From Paenibacillus typhae (lineage in GTDB: Bacteria; Bacillota; Bacilli; Paenibacillales; Paenibacillaceae): 64,000 bases of DNA. Both the position numbers and the translations under genes were made by a program. The notes under the pieces are model-generated. The model made no database searches. It was given only the letters and a program-made list of their open reading frames with translations, and was not told the origin of the DNA. Of this stretch, positions 26,591 to 35,234 are shown one piece after another (the first letter of the stretch is position 1; every line of letters starts with the position of its first letter). Where the stretch lies: positions 1 through 64,000 of the forward strand of contig NZ_FNDX01000007.1 in the NCBI RefSeq assembly GCF_900099765.1, in the 5' to 3' direction.

Positions 26591-27958
26591 ATGTCTAAGT
26601 TCAAGATCCCGGTCCAAACGGTCCACTCGGGCATCCTGCAGGAAAACGCGATCATGCTTGGCGACAAATCCATGAAAAGGCTCAAAATACCGGCTCACGG
26701 CATCATTCAGCTGAGCTTCGGCTCATTCAGGCAGGAAGTTACCGTCATTCCGGTCCCCAAAGCCGACAGCCTGCGTGTAAGCGAAGGGCTGGCCCGGCGG
26801 CTCGGCTGGAGAGGCCGGCCTGTGCTGAATGCCTCCTACAGTACCGGCAGCCGTATTCTGCGGCTTGGCCCGCTGATCGGCGTGCTGGTGAGCCGGGATC
26901 ATCCTGACCAGCCGGACCGGGTGTTCGGCCAGATCACGATGTTCTGCCGGGAGCTTACCAACGCCTGCCAAGCACAGGGTGCCTATGTATATTTCTTTAC
27001 CCCGGAGGCGCTGGAAACACGCAGCTCGTCCATCCAGGGCTGGGTATACGACGAGGGCTGGCGGAAGCTGAGTCTTCCTGTCGCCGATGTAATCAACAAT
27101 CGGCTTACTACGCGCAAGGTAGAGAACAAACCTAGCGTACAGCATTTTCTGGCGGATGTAAAATCCCGCTACGGAACCCACTTTTTCAATGAGAAGTTCC
27201 TTGACAAAACCGAGGTGTTTGAGGCGCTGGCCCAGGATACCGCCCTGCAGCGGTATTTGCCGGAATCCCATGCCCTGACCGGTTTTGCCATCCTTAAAAA
27301 AATGTGCAACAGCTACTCCAGCGTTTTCCTGAAACCCGTACGCGGCAGCCTCGGCAAAGGCATCCTCCGCATCTCCAGAGAAGAAGGCGGAGGCTACCGG
27401 CTGCTGTCTACTACGCCGATGGGCACGCGCAAACAAAGCTATCCCAGTCTGGCTAAGCTGTTCCAGTCCATTTCACCCAAGATGAAAACCACCCGCTTCC
27501 AGATTCAGCAAGGACTGAATCTGATGGAGCTCGGCAAGCGGCCTGTCGATTTCCGGGCGCTGGTGCAGAAGAACGGCACCGGCAAATGGGGTGTGACTTC
27601 GATTGTTGCGCGTACCGCCGGGAGCAATCACTTCGTTTCCAATCTGGCCCGGGGCGGCACGCTCAGTACAGTGAAGGAAGCCATCGGCAAAAGCAGTCTT
27701 CCGGCAGGAATGAAGGAAAGCTCGCAGGTCCAGCTGCCCCGTGCGGCACTGGCCATTGCCCGGGGAGTCGAAACCTTTATCCCTGCGCACTTCGGTGAGC
27801 TGGGCATTGACCTTGCCCTGGATCAATCGGGGCGGATCTGGCTGCTGGAGGTCAACTCCAAGCCGTCCAAGAACGACAACACCCCGCTGAATGACCAGAA
27901 GATTAGACCGTCCGTGAAGCAGATGATTCTATATTGCCGCTACCTGGCCGGGTTATAA
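26591..27958 (+). CDS. YheD-like ATP-grasp spore coat-associated protein 1
   Basis: The 455-aa member of the YheC/YheD family (endospore coat-associated ATP-grasp proteins) has an N-terminal beta-rich domain (about 1-100), then the ATP-grasp region. That region has the glycine loop KPVRGSLGKGILRI, DFRALVQKNGTGKW, and the metal-binding Glu/Asn in LLEVNSKPSKND. ATG at 26591 follows GGAAGGAGA. An in-frame ATG 27 bp upstream lacks a site. It is the first of five tandem paralogues and the long YheD form. ATP-grasp enzymes join a carboxylate to an amine or thiol, but the substrate here is unknown. Confidence 0.9.
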   Translation: MSKFKIPVQTVHSGILQENAIMLGDKSMKRLKIPAHGIIQLSFGSFRQEVTVIPVPKADSLRVSEGLARRLGWRGRPVLNASYSTGSRILRLGPLIGVLVSRDHPDQPDRVFGQITMFCRELTNACQAQGAYVYFFTPEALETRSSSIQGWVYDEGWRKLSLPVADVINNRLTTRKVENKPSVQHFLADVKSRYGTHFFNEKFLDKTEVFEALAQDTALQRYLPESHALTGFAILKKMCNSYSSVFLKPVRGSLGKGILRISREEGGGYRLLSTTPMGTRKQSYPSLAKLFQSISPKMKTTRFQIQQGLNLMELGKRPVDFRALVQKNGTGKWGVTSIVARTAGSNHFVSNLARGGTLSTVKEAIGKSSLPAGMKESSQVQLPRAALAIARGVETFIPAHFGELGIDLALDQSGRIWLLEVNSKPSKNDNTPLNDQKIRPSVKQMILYCRYLAGL

Positions 27959-27968
27959 GGAGGACACC

Positions 27969-29135
27969 ATGACAGATACAGCTCAAGGATTCCTGGGTAT
28001 CATGACCGGACGGCGCCAGGGACATCCGCCGATCGCAGAGCCGGAGTTCTGCAGCCAGCTAAGCGCAGCTGCCCCGCTGTTTGATCTGAAGGTGCTTGTG
28101 TTCCACCCCGAAGATGTCGCGGAGAATGGTGAATCCATAACCGGTTATACCTGGAAGGAGGGGCAGTGGCAGCAGGCGGTAGCCCCTGCACCCGACATTC
28201 TGTACAACCGCTGCATCTGCTCAAGCCGCCAGGAGAAAAGGGCGGCAGCGGCAGCGCTTGCGGTGCTGTCCCGCACCGTTCCCTGGTCGCGGGGTCTGCC
28301 TGACAAGTGGAGAGTATATGAAATACTCCGGCGCAGCCCTGCTGCTGCATCGCTGCTGCCAGAAACAAGGCTCTATACCGGTCCGGACACGCTCGGCTCC
28401 ATGCTTGCCGAGCGGGAATACGGCATATTTCTGAAGCCCCGCGCCGGCACCCACGGCAAACGAACGCTGCATGCCAGATTACTTGGCGCAAGGGAAGGCG
28501 GCGGATTAAGCATCCGCGGCCGGAACGGCGACAACACAGCCTTCCGCCATCACTTCAGCACCTCCGGGGAAGGAATCCGCTGGATCGACCGGTTCATTGG
28601 CAAGCGAAGCTACATCATCCAGCCATATCTGCATTTAACCGATAGCCAGGGCCGGCCCTTCGATGTCCGGGTGCTGATGCAGAAGAACGGACGCGGCGCC
28701 TGGACGCTAACGGGCATGGCTGTGCGGCTCGGCGGTCAGGGCAGCCTCACCTCGAACCTCCACGGCGGGGGTACAGCAGCAGCTGTGCTGCCCTTCCTGC
28801 TTGCAGAGTATGGCGCAGTCGGGGCTGAGCTGCAGGATGAGCTTGCTGCTGCTGCTGCACTCCTCCCTCCCCTGCTGGAGGAATCCTGCGGCAGGCTCGG
28901 AGAGCTGGGCCTTGACTTCGGCATTGATCCGGGAAGCAGAATCTGTCTGCTGGAGGCCAATTCCAAGCCGGGCCGCTCGGTATTCAGGCTGACAGGTGAC
29001 ATCCGGGCGGCCAGACTCGCCGCCGAGAACCCGCTGCGCTATGCGCGGCATCTGCTTCAGCACTCGCCGGCCGGCCGCAGAATACCCGCCAAGACGCTCC
29101 GTTACAGACAGGAGAATGAAATCAATGGTTCCTAA
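27969..29135 (+). CDS. YheC-like ATP-grasp spore coat-associated protein 2
   Basis: The 388-aa short-form (YheC-like) paralogue starts directly with the LGIMTGRRQGH segment. The glycine loop is altered to KPRAGTHGKRTLHA: the glycine after GK in the neighbours is Arg here. FDVRVLMQKNGRGAW and the metal ligands in LLEANSKPGRS are intact. ATG at 27969 follows AAGGAGG, 10 bp after the previous stop. Its stop overlaps the ribosome site of the next gene, so the block is one operon. Confidence 0.9.
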   Translation: MTDTAQGFLGIMTGRRQGHPPIAEPEFCSQLSAAAPLFDLKVLVFHPEDVAENGESITGYTWKEGQWQQAVAPAPDILYNRCICSSRQEKRAAAAALAVLSRTVPWSRGLPDKWRVYEILRRSPAAASLLPETRLYTGPDTLGSMLAEREYGIFLKPRAGTHGKRTLHARLLGAREGGGLSIRGRNGDNTAFRHHFSTSGEGIRWIDRFIGKRSYIIQPYLHLTDSQGRPFDVRVLMQKNGRGAWTLTGMAVRLGGQGSLTSNLHGGGTAAAVLPFLLAEYGAVGAELQDELAAAAALLPPLLEESCGRLGELGLDFGIDPGSRICLLEANSKPGRSVFRLTGDIRAARLAAENPLRYARHLLQHSPAGRRIPAKTLRYRQENEINGS

Positions 29136-29148
29136 GGAGGATTCATCA

Positions 29149-30522
29149 ATGGGTCTCACTTTTTGCAATGTCCATTTCACCAAGCAGCCCCAAAGAGTTG
29201 TCTACGTCTCGGGTGAACTGATGAAAAGCCTAAAATTATCCGGTAAAAAAAATATCCGCCTGCGGCTCGGTAAGGATGCCATTCCGGCCATGATCAAGCC
29301 CATCAAACGGGCGGGAAAGCATCTGTTCCTGGCTTCAGGCGTAAAAAGCGCGATCAAGGTCCCTAAGACGGGCGGTGTCTATCTGCGTAATCTGCAGAAT
29401 GATGAGGTACAGCTCGGCCCGCTGGTCGGCATTCTGTCCGACGGGCCCACCTCATCAAGCAATCCCTTCGGCTCCCGTACCGGCTTCATCAAGCAGCTGC
29501 TGCGCGAGGGCAGCAATAAATGCTATATTTTTGCCTTCACTCCGCGCGATATTGACTGGCAGAGAGAGCAGGTCAACGGCTTTTTTCTGAACGCAAGCGA
29601 CAAGTTCGAGCGCAAGCTTGTGCCGCTCCCTGATGTCGTATACAACAGGCTGCCAAGCCGCCGGGCCGAAACCTCGCCTTACATCAACCAGCTCCGCGAA
29701 CGGTTCGGGCGTAAACGGATTCCCTATTTCAACTGGAGCTTTTTCAACAAGTCGGATGTCTACCGGCTGCTGGAGAACGACAGCGCAGCCTACCGCTATG
29801 TGCCTGAGACAGTCACCAATCCCAGCCCGGAAAAAATGCGGGAAATGCTGGATCGTCATCATTTCGTATACTACAAACCGTCCGCCGGCAGCCTGGGACA
29901 CGGAATCTACCGGCTGACTTACCTGCCCAAGAAGGGGTATTTTGCCCGCTACCGTAAAAACGGCAAAAATGTGCTGCTGCGCTTCACCAGCTTCGACAGC
30001 CTGATGCGTATGCTCCGCTCCCGCCACGGCCAGCACCTGCAGAACTATGTGGTGCAGCAGGGCATCCGGCTGATCGAGATCGACTCCTGCCCGATTGACT
30101 TCCGCTTCCATATGCACAAGAACGGCAGCAATCAGTGGGTAGTCGTCGGCATTGGAGCCAAAAAAGCCGGCCGGGGCAGCGTCACCACCCACCTGAAGAA
30201 CGGCGGAGCGCTGCTTACTCCCCAGCAGGCACTCGGCCGGGTATTTGGCGCAAGGTCGGATGAAGTGCTGCAGCGGGCCAAAACAACTGCCGTCAAGCTG
30301 GCTGAAGCGCTGGAAATCCAGCACCGCCACCTGCTCGGTGAAATCGGCTTTGATCTTGGCATTGACCAGGATGAAGATATCTGGATGTTCGAGGCGAACG
30401 CTAAGCCGGGACGTTCCATCTTCCGCCATCCTTCCCTGCGTGCTGAGGGCAAAGCTTCCGTTGAGCATATTCTGGAGCACTGCCTGTATCTCAGCAAATT
30501 CCGCAGGAGGGATGAGCTGTGA
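29149..30522 (+). CDS. YheD-like ATP-grasp spore coat-associated protein 3
   Basis: The 457-aa long-form paralogue has the same extra N-terminal domain as member 1 (MGLTFCNVHFTKQPQRVVYV). ATP-grasp landmarks are KPSAGSLGHGIYRL, DFRFHMHKNGSNQW and FEANAKPGRS. The open frame continues upstream into member 2, but ATG at 29149 has AAGGAGG 8 nt before it. Its end overlaps the start of member 4 by four bases. Confidence 0.9.
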   Translation: MGLTFCNVHFTKQPQRVVYVSGELMKSLKLSGKKNIRLRLGKDAIPAMIKPIKRAGKHLFLASGVKSAIKVPKTGGVYLRNLQNDEVQLGPLVGILSDGPTSSSNPFGSRTGFIKQLLREGSNKCYIFAFTPRDIDWQREQVNGFFLNASDKFERKLVPLPDVVYNRLPSRRAETSPYINQLRERFGRKRIPYFNWSFFNKSDVYRLLENDSAAYRYVPETVTNPSPEKMREMLDRHHFVYYKPSAGSLGHGIYRLTYLPKKGYFARYRKNGKNVLLRFTSFDSLMRMLRSRHGQHLQNYVVQQGIRLIEIDSCPIDFRFHMHKNGSNQWVVVGIGAKKAGRGSVTTHLKNGGALLTPQQALGRVFGARSDEVLQRAKTTAVKLAEALEIQHRHLLGEIGFDLGIDQDEDIWMFEANAKPGRSIFRHPSLRAEGKASVEHILEHCLYLSKFRRRDEL

Positions 30523-31631
30523 ATACCCGTTCCCCTGACTCCCCCAAACCGGTAATTGCTATACTGACAACCAGTGACAGGCTGAAGCAGTTCCGCGGCA
30601 ACCGGAACAACTTCCGCGATATTATCCGCACCGGCAAGGAAATGGGTTATCTAGTCTATGTCGTCACCGTCCGCGACCTGAAGTTTGAGGAGCAGACGGT
30701 GAACGGCTTCATCCCTTCCCCCAGCGGAAAGCTCTGGTACAACGTCCCCATGCCTCTGCCGCAAGTGATTTACAACCGGATTCCAAACCGCAACGAGGAG
30801 GAAAAGGCCCCGGTCGCCCGCAAAATTGCCGAATGTCTGGAGCATGAGTCCATCCAAATGTATAACCCGGGCTTTTTTAACAAATGGAATCTGTTTGAAT
30901 GGCTGAAGGAATCGAAGGCGACTGTCCGGCACGTGCCCAAAACAAGACGCCTGAAAAGTGCTGCCACACTGGCTGCCATGCTGAAACACCATGACAGCCT
31001 CTATCTCAAACCGGAAAACGGCAAGGCCGGCAAAGGCATCATGCGAATCAAATATGCGGCTGAAGCCAGCCTGCCCTTCCGGCTGCAGATCCAGGGCGGC
31101 AAAAAGAATATAACCTATAAAACCGCTTCAATCGACCGCCTGTGGGCCCGGCTCAGAAGAGAAAAGGGCATCTCCCAGTATATTGTGCAGCAGGCCATCG
31201 GGCTTGCCACCCACCGCGGCCGCCCCTTTGATCTGCGGGTGCTGCTGCAGAAGAACGGCCGGGGTGCCTGGGCGGTGACCGGAATCGGTGCAAGGCTGGC
31301 CGGTGTCCGCAGCATCACTACTCATGTCCCCCGCGGCGGCAGTGTTGAAGAGCCGGCGAGCATGCTGGAGGGAACCTTCGGCACGGAACGGGCGGCAGTC
31401 ATCCTGAAAAATGTCCCAACCACCGCCCTGCTGATTGCCCGCCAGATCGAGCGGGCTTCAGGGGCCATGCTCGGCGAGATGTCCATGGATCTCGGCGTCG
31501 ACGAGGAAGGCGGCCTCTGGTTCTTCGAGGCCAATTCGCGGCCGATGAAGTTCGATGAACCGGCCATCCGCAAGCTGTCGCTGGAGCGGATCTTCCAGTT
31601 CAGCCAGCATCTCGCCCGGCAGGGCAAGTAG
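30519..31631 (+). CDS. YheC-like ATP-grasp spore coat-associated protein 4
   Basis: The 370-aa short-form paralogue has the glycine loop KPENGKAGKGIMRI, FDLRVLLQKNGRGAW, and metal ligands in FEANSRPMKFDE. GTG at 30519 overlaps the stop of member 3 (GTGA), a typical coupled junction. The final residues are followed at once by a hairpin element (31632 onward). Confidence 0.9.
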   Translation: MNTRSPDSPKPVIAILTTSDRLKQFRGNRNNFRDIIRTGKEMGYLVYVVTVRDLKFEEQTVNGFIPSPSGKLWYNVPMPLPQVIYNRIPNRNEEEKAPVARKIAECLEHESIQMYNPGFFNKWNLFEWLKESKATVRHVPKTRRLKSAATLAAMLKHHDSLYLKPENGKAGKGIMRIKYAAEASLPFRLQIQGGKKNITYKTASIDRLWARLRREKGISQYIVQQAIGLATHRGRPFDLRVLLQKNGRGAWAVTGIGARLAGVRSITTHVPRGGSVEEPASMLEGTFGTERAAVILKNVPTTALLIARQIERASGAMLGEMSMDLGVDEEGGLWFFEANSRPMKFDEPAIRKLSLERIFQFSQHLARQGK

Positions 31632-31723
31632 AAACGGCTACGCCGTCCTAAACAGGACGGTATCCGTTTATGCGAGAAAGATAAGGATAACGGATAGCGT
31701 GAAATATATACTTTCTTATCTTT
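31632..31723. repeat. dispersed hairpin element family D, copy 1, plus a second hairpin
   Basis: AACGG-CTACG-CCGTCCT/AGGACGG-TAT-CCGTT (31633-31668) folds into a two-tier hairpin. A second copy of the element is at 50820-50878. A further stem AAAGATAAG/CTTATCTTT (31678-31686, 31715-31723) follows. It sits between ATP-grasp member 4 and the GNAT gene, where it may attenuate transcription or protect mRNA ends. There is no T-run after the first stem. Confidence 0.6.
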
Positions 31724-31754
31724 TAAGTAGAATCCTTCCAAGGAAGTGACCCCC

Positions 31755-32270
31755 ATGCAGATCTCTTCTATATATGACAGCAATCCTGAGCGCTGGAAAG
31801 CCAGGATTGCCGGGCTGCTGGATTTCCTGCGGGAATACGGGGACCGGCGGATCACACTGCGCGGCTGCCGCCTGCTGTCCCGGCTCACGCCGGAGCAGCT
31901 GGCAGCGCCCGGTGTGTCCCTGCTCGTCGCTACGGTGCGCGGACAGAACGGCCGGCAGCTGGCAGGTGTTAGCTTTGTCTCCGGCTACGGCCGGGAAGCC
32001 TGTCTGGTCGCCGTTCATCCCTTGTACCGGGGCCGCCATACAGGAACGGCACTGCTGTCAGCACAGCTGCAGCGCCTGGGCCGCCTGGAATGCCAGGTGG
32101 CCTGTGACAATCCGGCCAGTCTCAAGATGTGCTTCAACAGCAGTCTTGCCGCTGTTGACCTGATAAGCGGACCGACAGGCAAGCCCACGCTGCTGCTCCG
32201 GTCGCAGCCGGAGTGCAGCGCGGCAATTCTCCCACAAGAAGGTGAACTTTTGTGCCAGAACCCGTCTTAG
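31755..32270 (+). CDS. GNAT family N-acetyltransferase
   Basis: The 171-aa protein has the acetyl-CoA binding signature V-A-V-H-P-L-Y-R-G-R-H-T-G-T-A-L-L (motif A of GNAT enzymes). It is followed by VACDNPASLKMCFNSS, the usual C-terminal asparagine segment. The acceptor is unknown. ATG at 31755 follows AAGGAAG at 8 nt, and a GTG nine bases earlier is also possible. It lies inside the ATP-grasp array and overlaps the next member by 19 bp, which suggests a shared pathway. Confidence 0.85.
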   Translation: MQISSIYDSNPERWKARIAGLLDFLREYGDRRITLRGCRLLSRLTPEQLAAPGVSLLVATVRGQNGRQLAGVSFVSGYGREACLVAVHPLYRGRHTGTALLSAQLQRLGRLECQVACDNPASLKMCFNSSLAAVDLISGPTGKPTLLLRSQPECSAAILPQEGELLCQNPS

Positions 32271-33382
32271 GCATCCTGACGCTCTATCTGAACGACGCCA
32301 AGCAGCTCGAGGAAAGAAGCATCTACCGGCGGATGATCATTGAGGGCAAAAAAATCGGCCTGGATGTCTTTGTGTTTACCCCCATGGATGTCAATACGGG
32401 CAAAGAGCTGATCCATGCCATGATCTATGACCCGGTGAGCGGTAAATGGTCACGCAAATGGCGCTCTTTCCCCAATATGATCTACGACCGCTGCCGGATT
32501 CAGCGCAGCTCCCGGTTTGAGCAGCTGTTACGCTTCCGTTCGCGTTATAACCATCTGACCTTTCTGAACCGCCCGCTGCGCAACAAATGGACGATCCAGC
32601 AGACCTTTTCACAGAAGACCCGCTTCCGCCAGCATATGCCGGAGACGCTGCTCTATCAATCTTCGTCCGATCTGCTGCGGATGCTTAAAACGAACCCGGT
32701 GCTCTATGTGAAGCCGATTAACGGTACGGGCGGACGCGGCATTTTGCGGATCGAACGGCTCAAAGAGGGGCAGAGCCTCTATGATATTCAGGGCCGCCGC
32801 CAGAACCGGCAAATTATCTCCCCGCGCAAGGTGACGCTGTCGAAGCTGGAGGCCATTGTCCGAAAGTGGTGCGCCGGCGGGCGTTTCCTCGTCCAGCAGG
32901 GCATCCCGCTGCGCCTGCCGGGCGGGCGCTTCCATGACTACCGCATGCTCGTGCAAAAGAACGGGCAGGGCGTATGGGAGCTGACCGGCATTGCCGGCCG
33001 CGTCGGCGCCGCCCGCAGCGTCACCTCAAATTTGCACGGTGGCGGCCATGCCGTCCGTGCGGAGGTGCTGCTGAAAGAGTGGCTCGGCAGCGCAGAGAAG
33101 GCCGACAAAGCGATGAAGACGGCTGAGAAGCTCGGCCTGGAGGCCGCCGCCTTCCTGGAGGAGAGCTTCGGCACGTTATGCGAGCTGGCGCTCGATCTTG
33201 CGATCGACCGGCAGGGCCGGATCTTCGTGCTGGAGGTCAACCCCAAGCCGGCCCGCGAGGTGTTCGCCCGCACCGGCGACAGCAGCACCTACCGCACAGC
33301 GCTGGTGCGCCCGCTGGAGTACGCGCTGTGGGTACACAAGAACAAAAGCACGCCTGCCTCCGCTAAAGCGGCGGAGGAATAA
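32252..33382 (+). CDS. YheC-like ATP-grasp spore coat-associated protein 5
   Basis: The 376-aa short-form paralogue has the glycine loop KPINGTGGRGILRI, YRMLVQKNGQGVWELTG, and metal ligands in LEVNPKPAREVF. GTG at 32252 lies within the end of the GNAT gene after AAGGTGAAC, so translation is coupled. It is the last gene of the block and is followed by a strong terminator. Confidence 0.9.
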   Translation: MPEPVLGILTLYLNDAKQLEERSIYRRMIIEGKKIGLDVFVFTPMDVNTGKELIHAMIYDPVSGKWSRKWRSFPNMIYDRCRIQRSSRFEQLLRFRSRYNHLTFLNRPLRNKWTIQQTFSQKTRFRQHMPETLLYQSSSDLLRMLKTNPVLYVKPINGTGGRGILRIERLKEGQSLYDIQGRRQNRQIISPRKVTLSKLEAIVRKWCAGGRFLVQQGIPLRLPGGRFHDYRMLVQKNGQGVWELTGIAGRVGAARSVTSNLHGGGHAVRAEVLLKEWLGSAEKADKAMKTAEKLGLEAAAFLEESFGTLCELALDLAIDRQGRIFVLEVNPKPAREVFARTGDSSTYRTALVRPLEYALWVHKNKSTPASAKAAEE

Positions 33383-33387
33383 CCATT

Positions 33388-33419
33388 ACCACCCTGTACA
33401 ATGTACAGGGTGGTTTTTC
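33388..33419 (+). terminator. rho-independent terminator of the ATP-grasp operon
   Basis: The perfect 13-bp stem ACCACCCTGTACA/TGTACAGGGTGGT has a one-base loop as written (realistically 3-5 nt) and is followed by TTTTT. Confidence 0.92.
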
Positions 33420-33561
33420 ATGCTCACGCGTGCGGGTGAGTGGCTGATGTGCTGTGGTGTAAGGTGCAGATGTGCTGTGTGCTGATACGCTATTCGGCTG
33501 CTCGGGCTGGCTGCCCGGCTACTCGACTGCCCAGTTCTCTGAATCAGCTGCTTATTTCTAA

Positions 33562-33750
33562 TTTAGTTGGATTTCCGGCACTTAATCCCACACTTTTCCG
33601 CGGATTGCCGCCACTAGTTGGAAAAATGACACCTATTTCAAATGAAAACTCATCTTTGGTGCGAATCCGCTGGAATTAAGTGTCCTTTTTCCAACTAATA
33701 TTCAATTAACGTTGTTTGACAAAGAAATAGATGGCGATTTTCCACTTAGC
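33562..33750. repeat. dispersed repeat family B, copy 2 (189 bp, 2+2 inverted units)
   Basis: Forward units are TTAGTTGGATTTCCGGCACT (33563) and CTAGTTGGAAAAATGACACC (33614). Inverted units are AAGTGTCCTTTTTCCAACTA (ending 33698) and GATGGCGATTTTCCACTTAG (ending 33749). It occupies the gene-free stretch after the ATP-grasp operon terminator. Confidence 0.8.
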
Positions 33751-33852
33751 TTGCTGAGAGTGCGCTCTGAAATGTAGATTTTTAAAGAATATAATCAGCA
33801 AGCTGCGACGACCATCCTATGATGTAAGGCGCCCAGAAAAAACATATAATGG

Positions 33853-34056
33853 TTAGGAAAAAAATGCAATCCTCAGCTTCCGCTTGTTAAATTTTGGACT
33901 CATTTCGAAGATTATAAATCCGGCTTCCTCCTCACCATCTGGTTTACCCATAAGCAATGCAAGATCAAATAGTGCCTTTCCGGCTTCAACCCCGGCAATA
34001 ATACTAAACGACACGAACCCAATATGCTCACCAGAAGTACCAGATGCGTTCCCCCC
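33853..34056 (-). pseudogene. possible decayed gene fragment
   Basis: A 67-codon open frame on the minus strand has protein-like composition (GEHIGFVSFSIIAG, KALFDLALLMGKPDGEEEAG) and ends at TAA. It is preceded by TAG-TAA stops and has no ATG at its head, although a run of six G could be a relic ribosome site. I do not recognise the family. It may be the C-terminal remnant of a longer gene. Confidence 0.3.
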
Positions 34057-34128
34057 TTACTATTTTGTATGAATAATGTTCACCCTTAAGCTTGTATAGC
34101 TGTGAAAGCAACTATCAGCTTCGCCGCC

Positions 34129-34503
34129 TCATCCTTCTATTAAGCTGTAGAACCTGACTTCCCCATCAGCAGTTTCAGCAATTATAATGTCATTCCGCTC
34201 TTTTGCACTGAATATTTTAGTCCCTGCTTTCAGTTTATTTGCGGTCCCATTCCTGAATTCCTTTCCGTCCTTTCGCTGTTCTTTTACCTCTGTTATTTCT
34301 TTATCTTTGGTAAGCGTTAATTCGTCGACCCAGTTGATACCTGCACTATAAATGATATCCTGATACATAAAAATATTTGCATCGGGATTCGTGCTTAAGA
34401 CATCGTTAGCTGTTGGATTTCCGGTGGTATTTGATCCTGAGTTTAGGCCGCATCCGGACAGTACCCATACAAACATTGCAACTGCTATTATCATTTTAGG
34501 CAT
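34129..34503 (-). CDS. small lipoprotein, unknown function
   Basis: The 124-aa protein has a type II signal peptide with lipobox LSGC at about residue 18, followed by a Ser/Asn/Thr/Gly linker. A small beta-rich domain (about 45-124) then follows, with DELTLTKDKEITEV. It should be anchored on the outer face of the membrane. ATG at 34503 (MPKMIIAVAM) follows GGGGAG. The longer open frame upstream (to 34650) lacks signal-peptide character. It is a single gene in a repeat-rich region. Confidence 0.7.
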   Translation of the reverse strand: MPKMIIAVAMFVWVLSGCGLNSGSNTTGNPTANDVLSTNPDANIFMYQDIIYSAGINWVDELTLTKDKEITEVKEQRKDGKEFRNGTANKLKAGTKIFSAKERNDIIIAETADGEVRFYSLIEG

Positions 34504-34640
34504 TTTACACGCTCCCCTACCAGTTTTATAAGATTGCAGATCAATCTCACCGGCCGTTTCATATAAAACGTTCGCGATATTATGCAACTTTCCTGCCATT
34601 TGCCGCTTCTCCTTTTGACAGGAACCAGGCGAATTCCCTG

Positions 34641-34823
34641 TAACGGACACAGATGACCTTACTTTGGCTAAAACCCGGTTTTTGATGCGCTAACGGACCC
34701 CAATGATCTTATTTACCTCAATTTCTCCTCTATCAGACTATTTATAGGAAAATAACGGCGCTACAGTCCGTTAGATTTGCAAATTGTCCTCTGCAGTCGG
34801 AATAAGGTCACTCAGGTCCGTTA
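34641..34823. repeat. dispersed repeat family A, copy 2 (183 bp, 2+2 inverted units)
   Basis: Forward units are TAACGGACACAGATGACCTT (34641) and CTAACGGACCCCAATGATCT (34690). Inverted units end CTACAGTCCGTTAG (34774) and CTCAGGTCCGTTA (34823). It has the same length and order as the copy at 9117-9299. The unit ends are better conserved than the spacers. Confidence 0.8.
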
Positions 34824-35200
34824 AAAGTTAGTGGGTAGCGTTTGGGAGTTGGCAACTGGCAGGGACCGTCTGCAACAGGTACTTACAGTAGTGCGTAGTT
34901 TGTTGGCGGGCGCGGGTTGGCTTCGTGGGGCGAAGGTTCTGTTGACTGGTCAACCGTGGGGTTTGGGGTTTGGAGTCAGCGGGTCATAGGTACTTGTTGA
35001 CGTTTGTGGTTAGCAGATGGTGGATAATAGCTTGGTGTTTGAGTGATTAGCGTTTACGGTTGGGGGCCGGAAGGGCACGGATGGCGTTTACGGTCGGCGC
35101 GGCGGAAATGCGACATTCCGGGTCGGCAGTCGGCGGGTCCCGGGGATGGACTTTGGCATTTTGGGTCGGCGCGGGCGGCGCAGGCATCATACCTAACACA
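34824..35200. other. gene-free G/T-rich tract
   Basis: The plus strand is strongly enriched in G and T over about 370 bp, with short direct repeats such as GCGTTTACGGT (about 35050 and 35091) and many GGTCGGCG words. No coding sequence with a ribosome site was found on either strand. Confidence 0.5.
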
Positions 35201-35234
35201 ATAAAACAAACAGCCGCTCCGTCAGGAGAGGCTG
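35201..35234 (-). terminator. terminator overlapping the stop of the toroid enzyme gene
   Basis: Minus-strand stem CAGCC..CTCC/GGAG..GGCTG followed by TTTGTTTTATT. The first arm lies in the last codons of the gene ending at 35222. Confidence 0.7.

Noticed and set aside
29455..30480. 341-codon minus-strand frame within the ATP-grasp block
   Set aside because: It is antisense to the third ATP-grasp gene and has no family motif.
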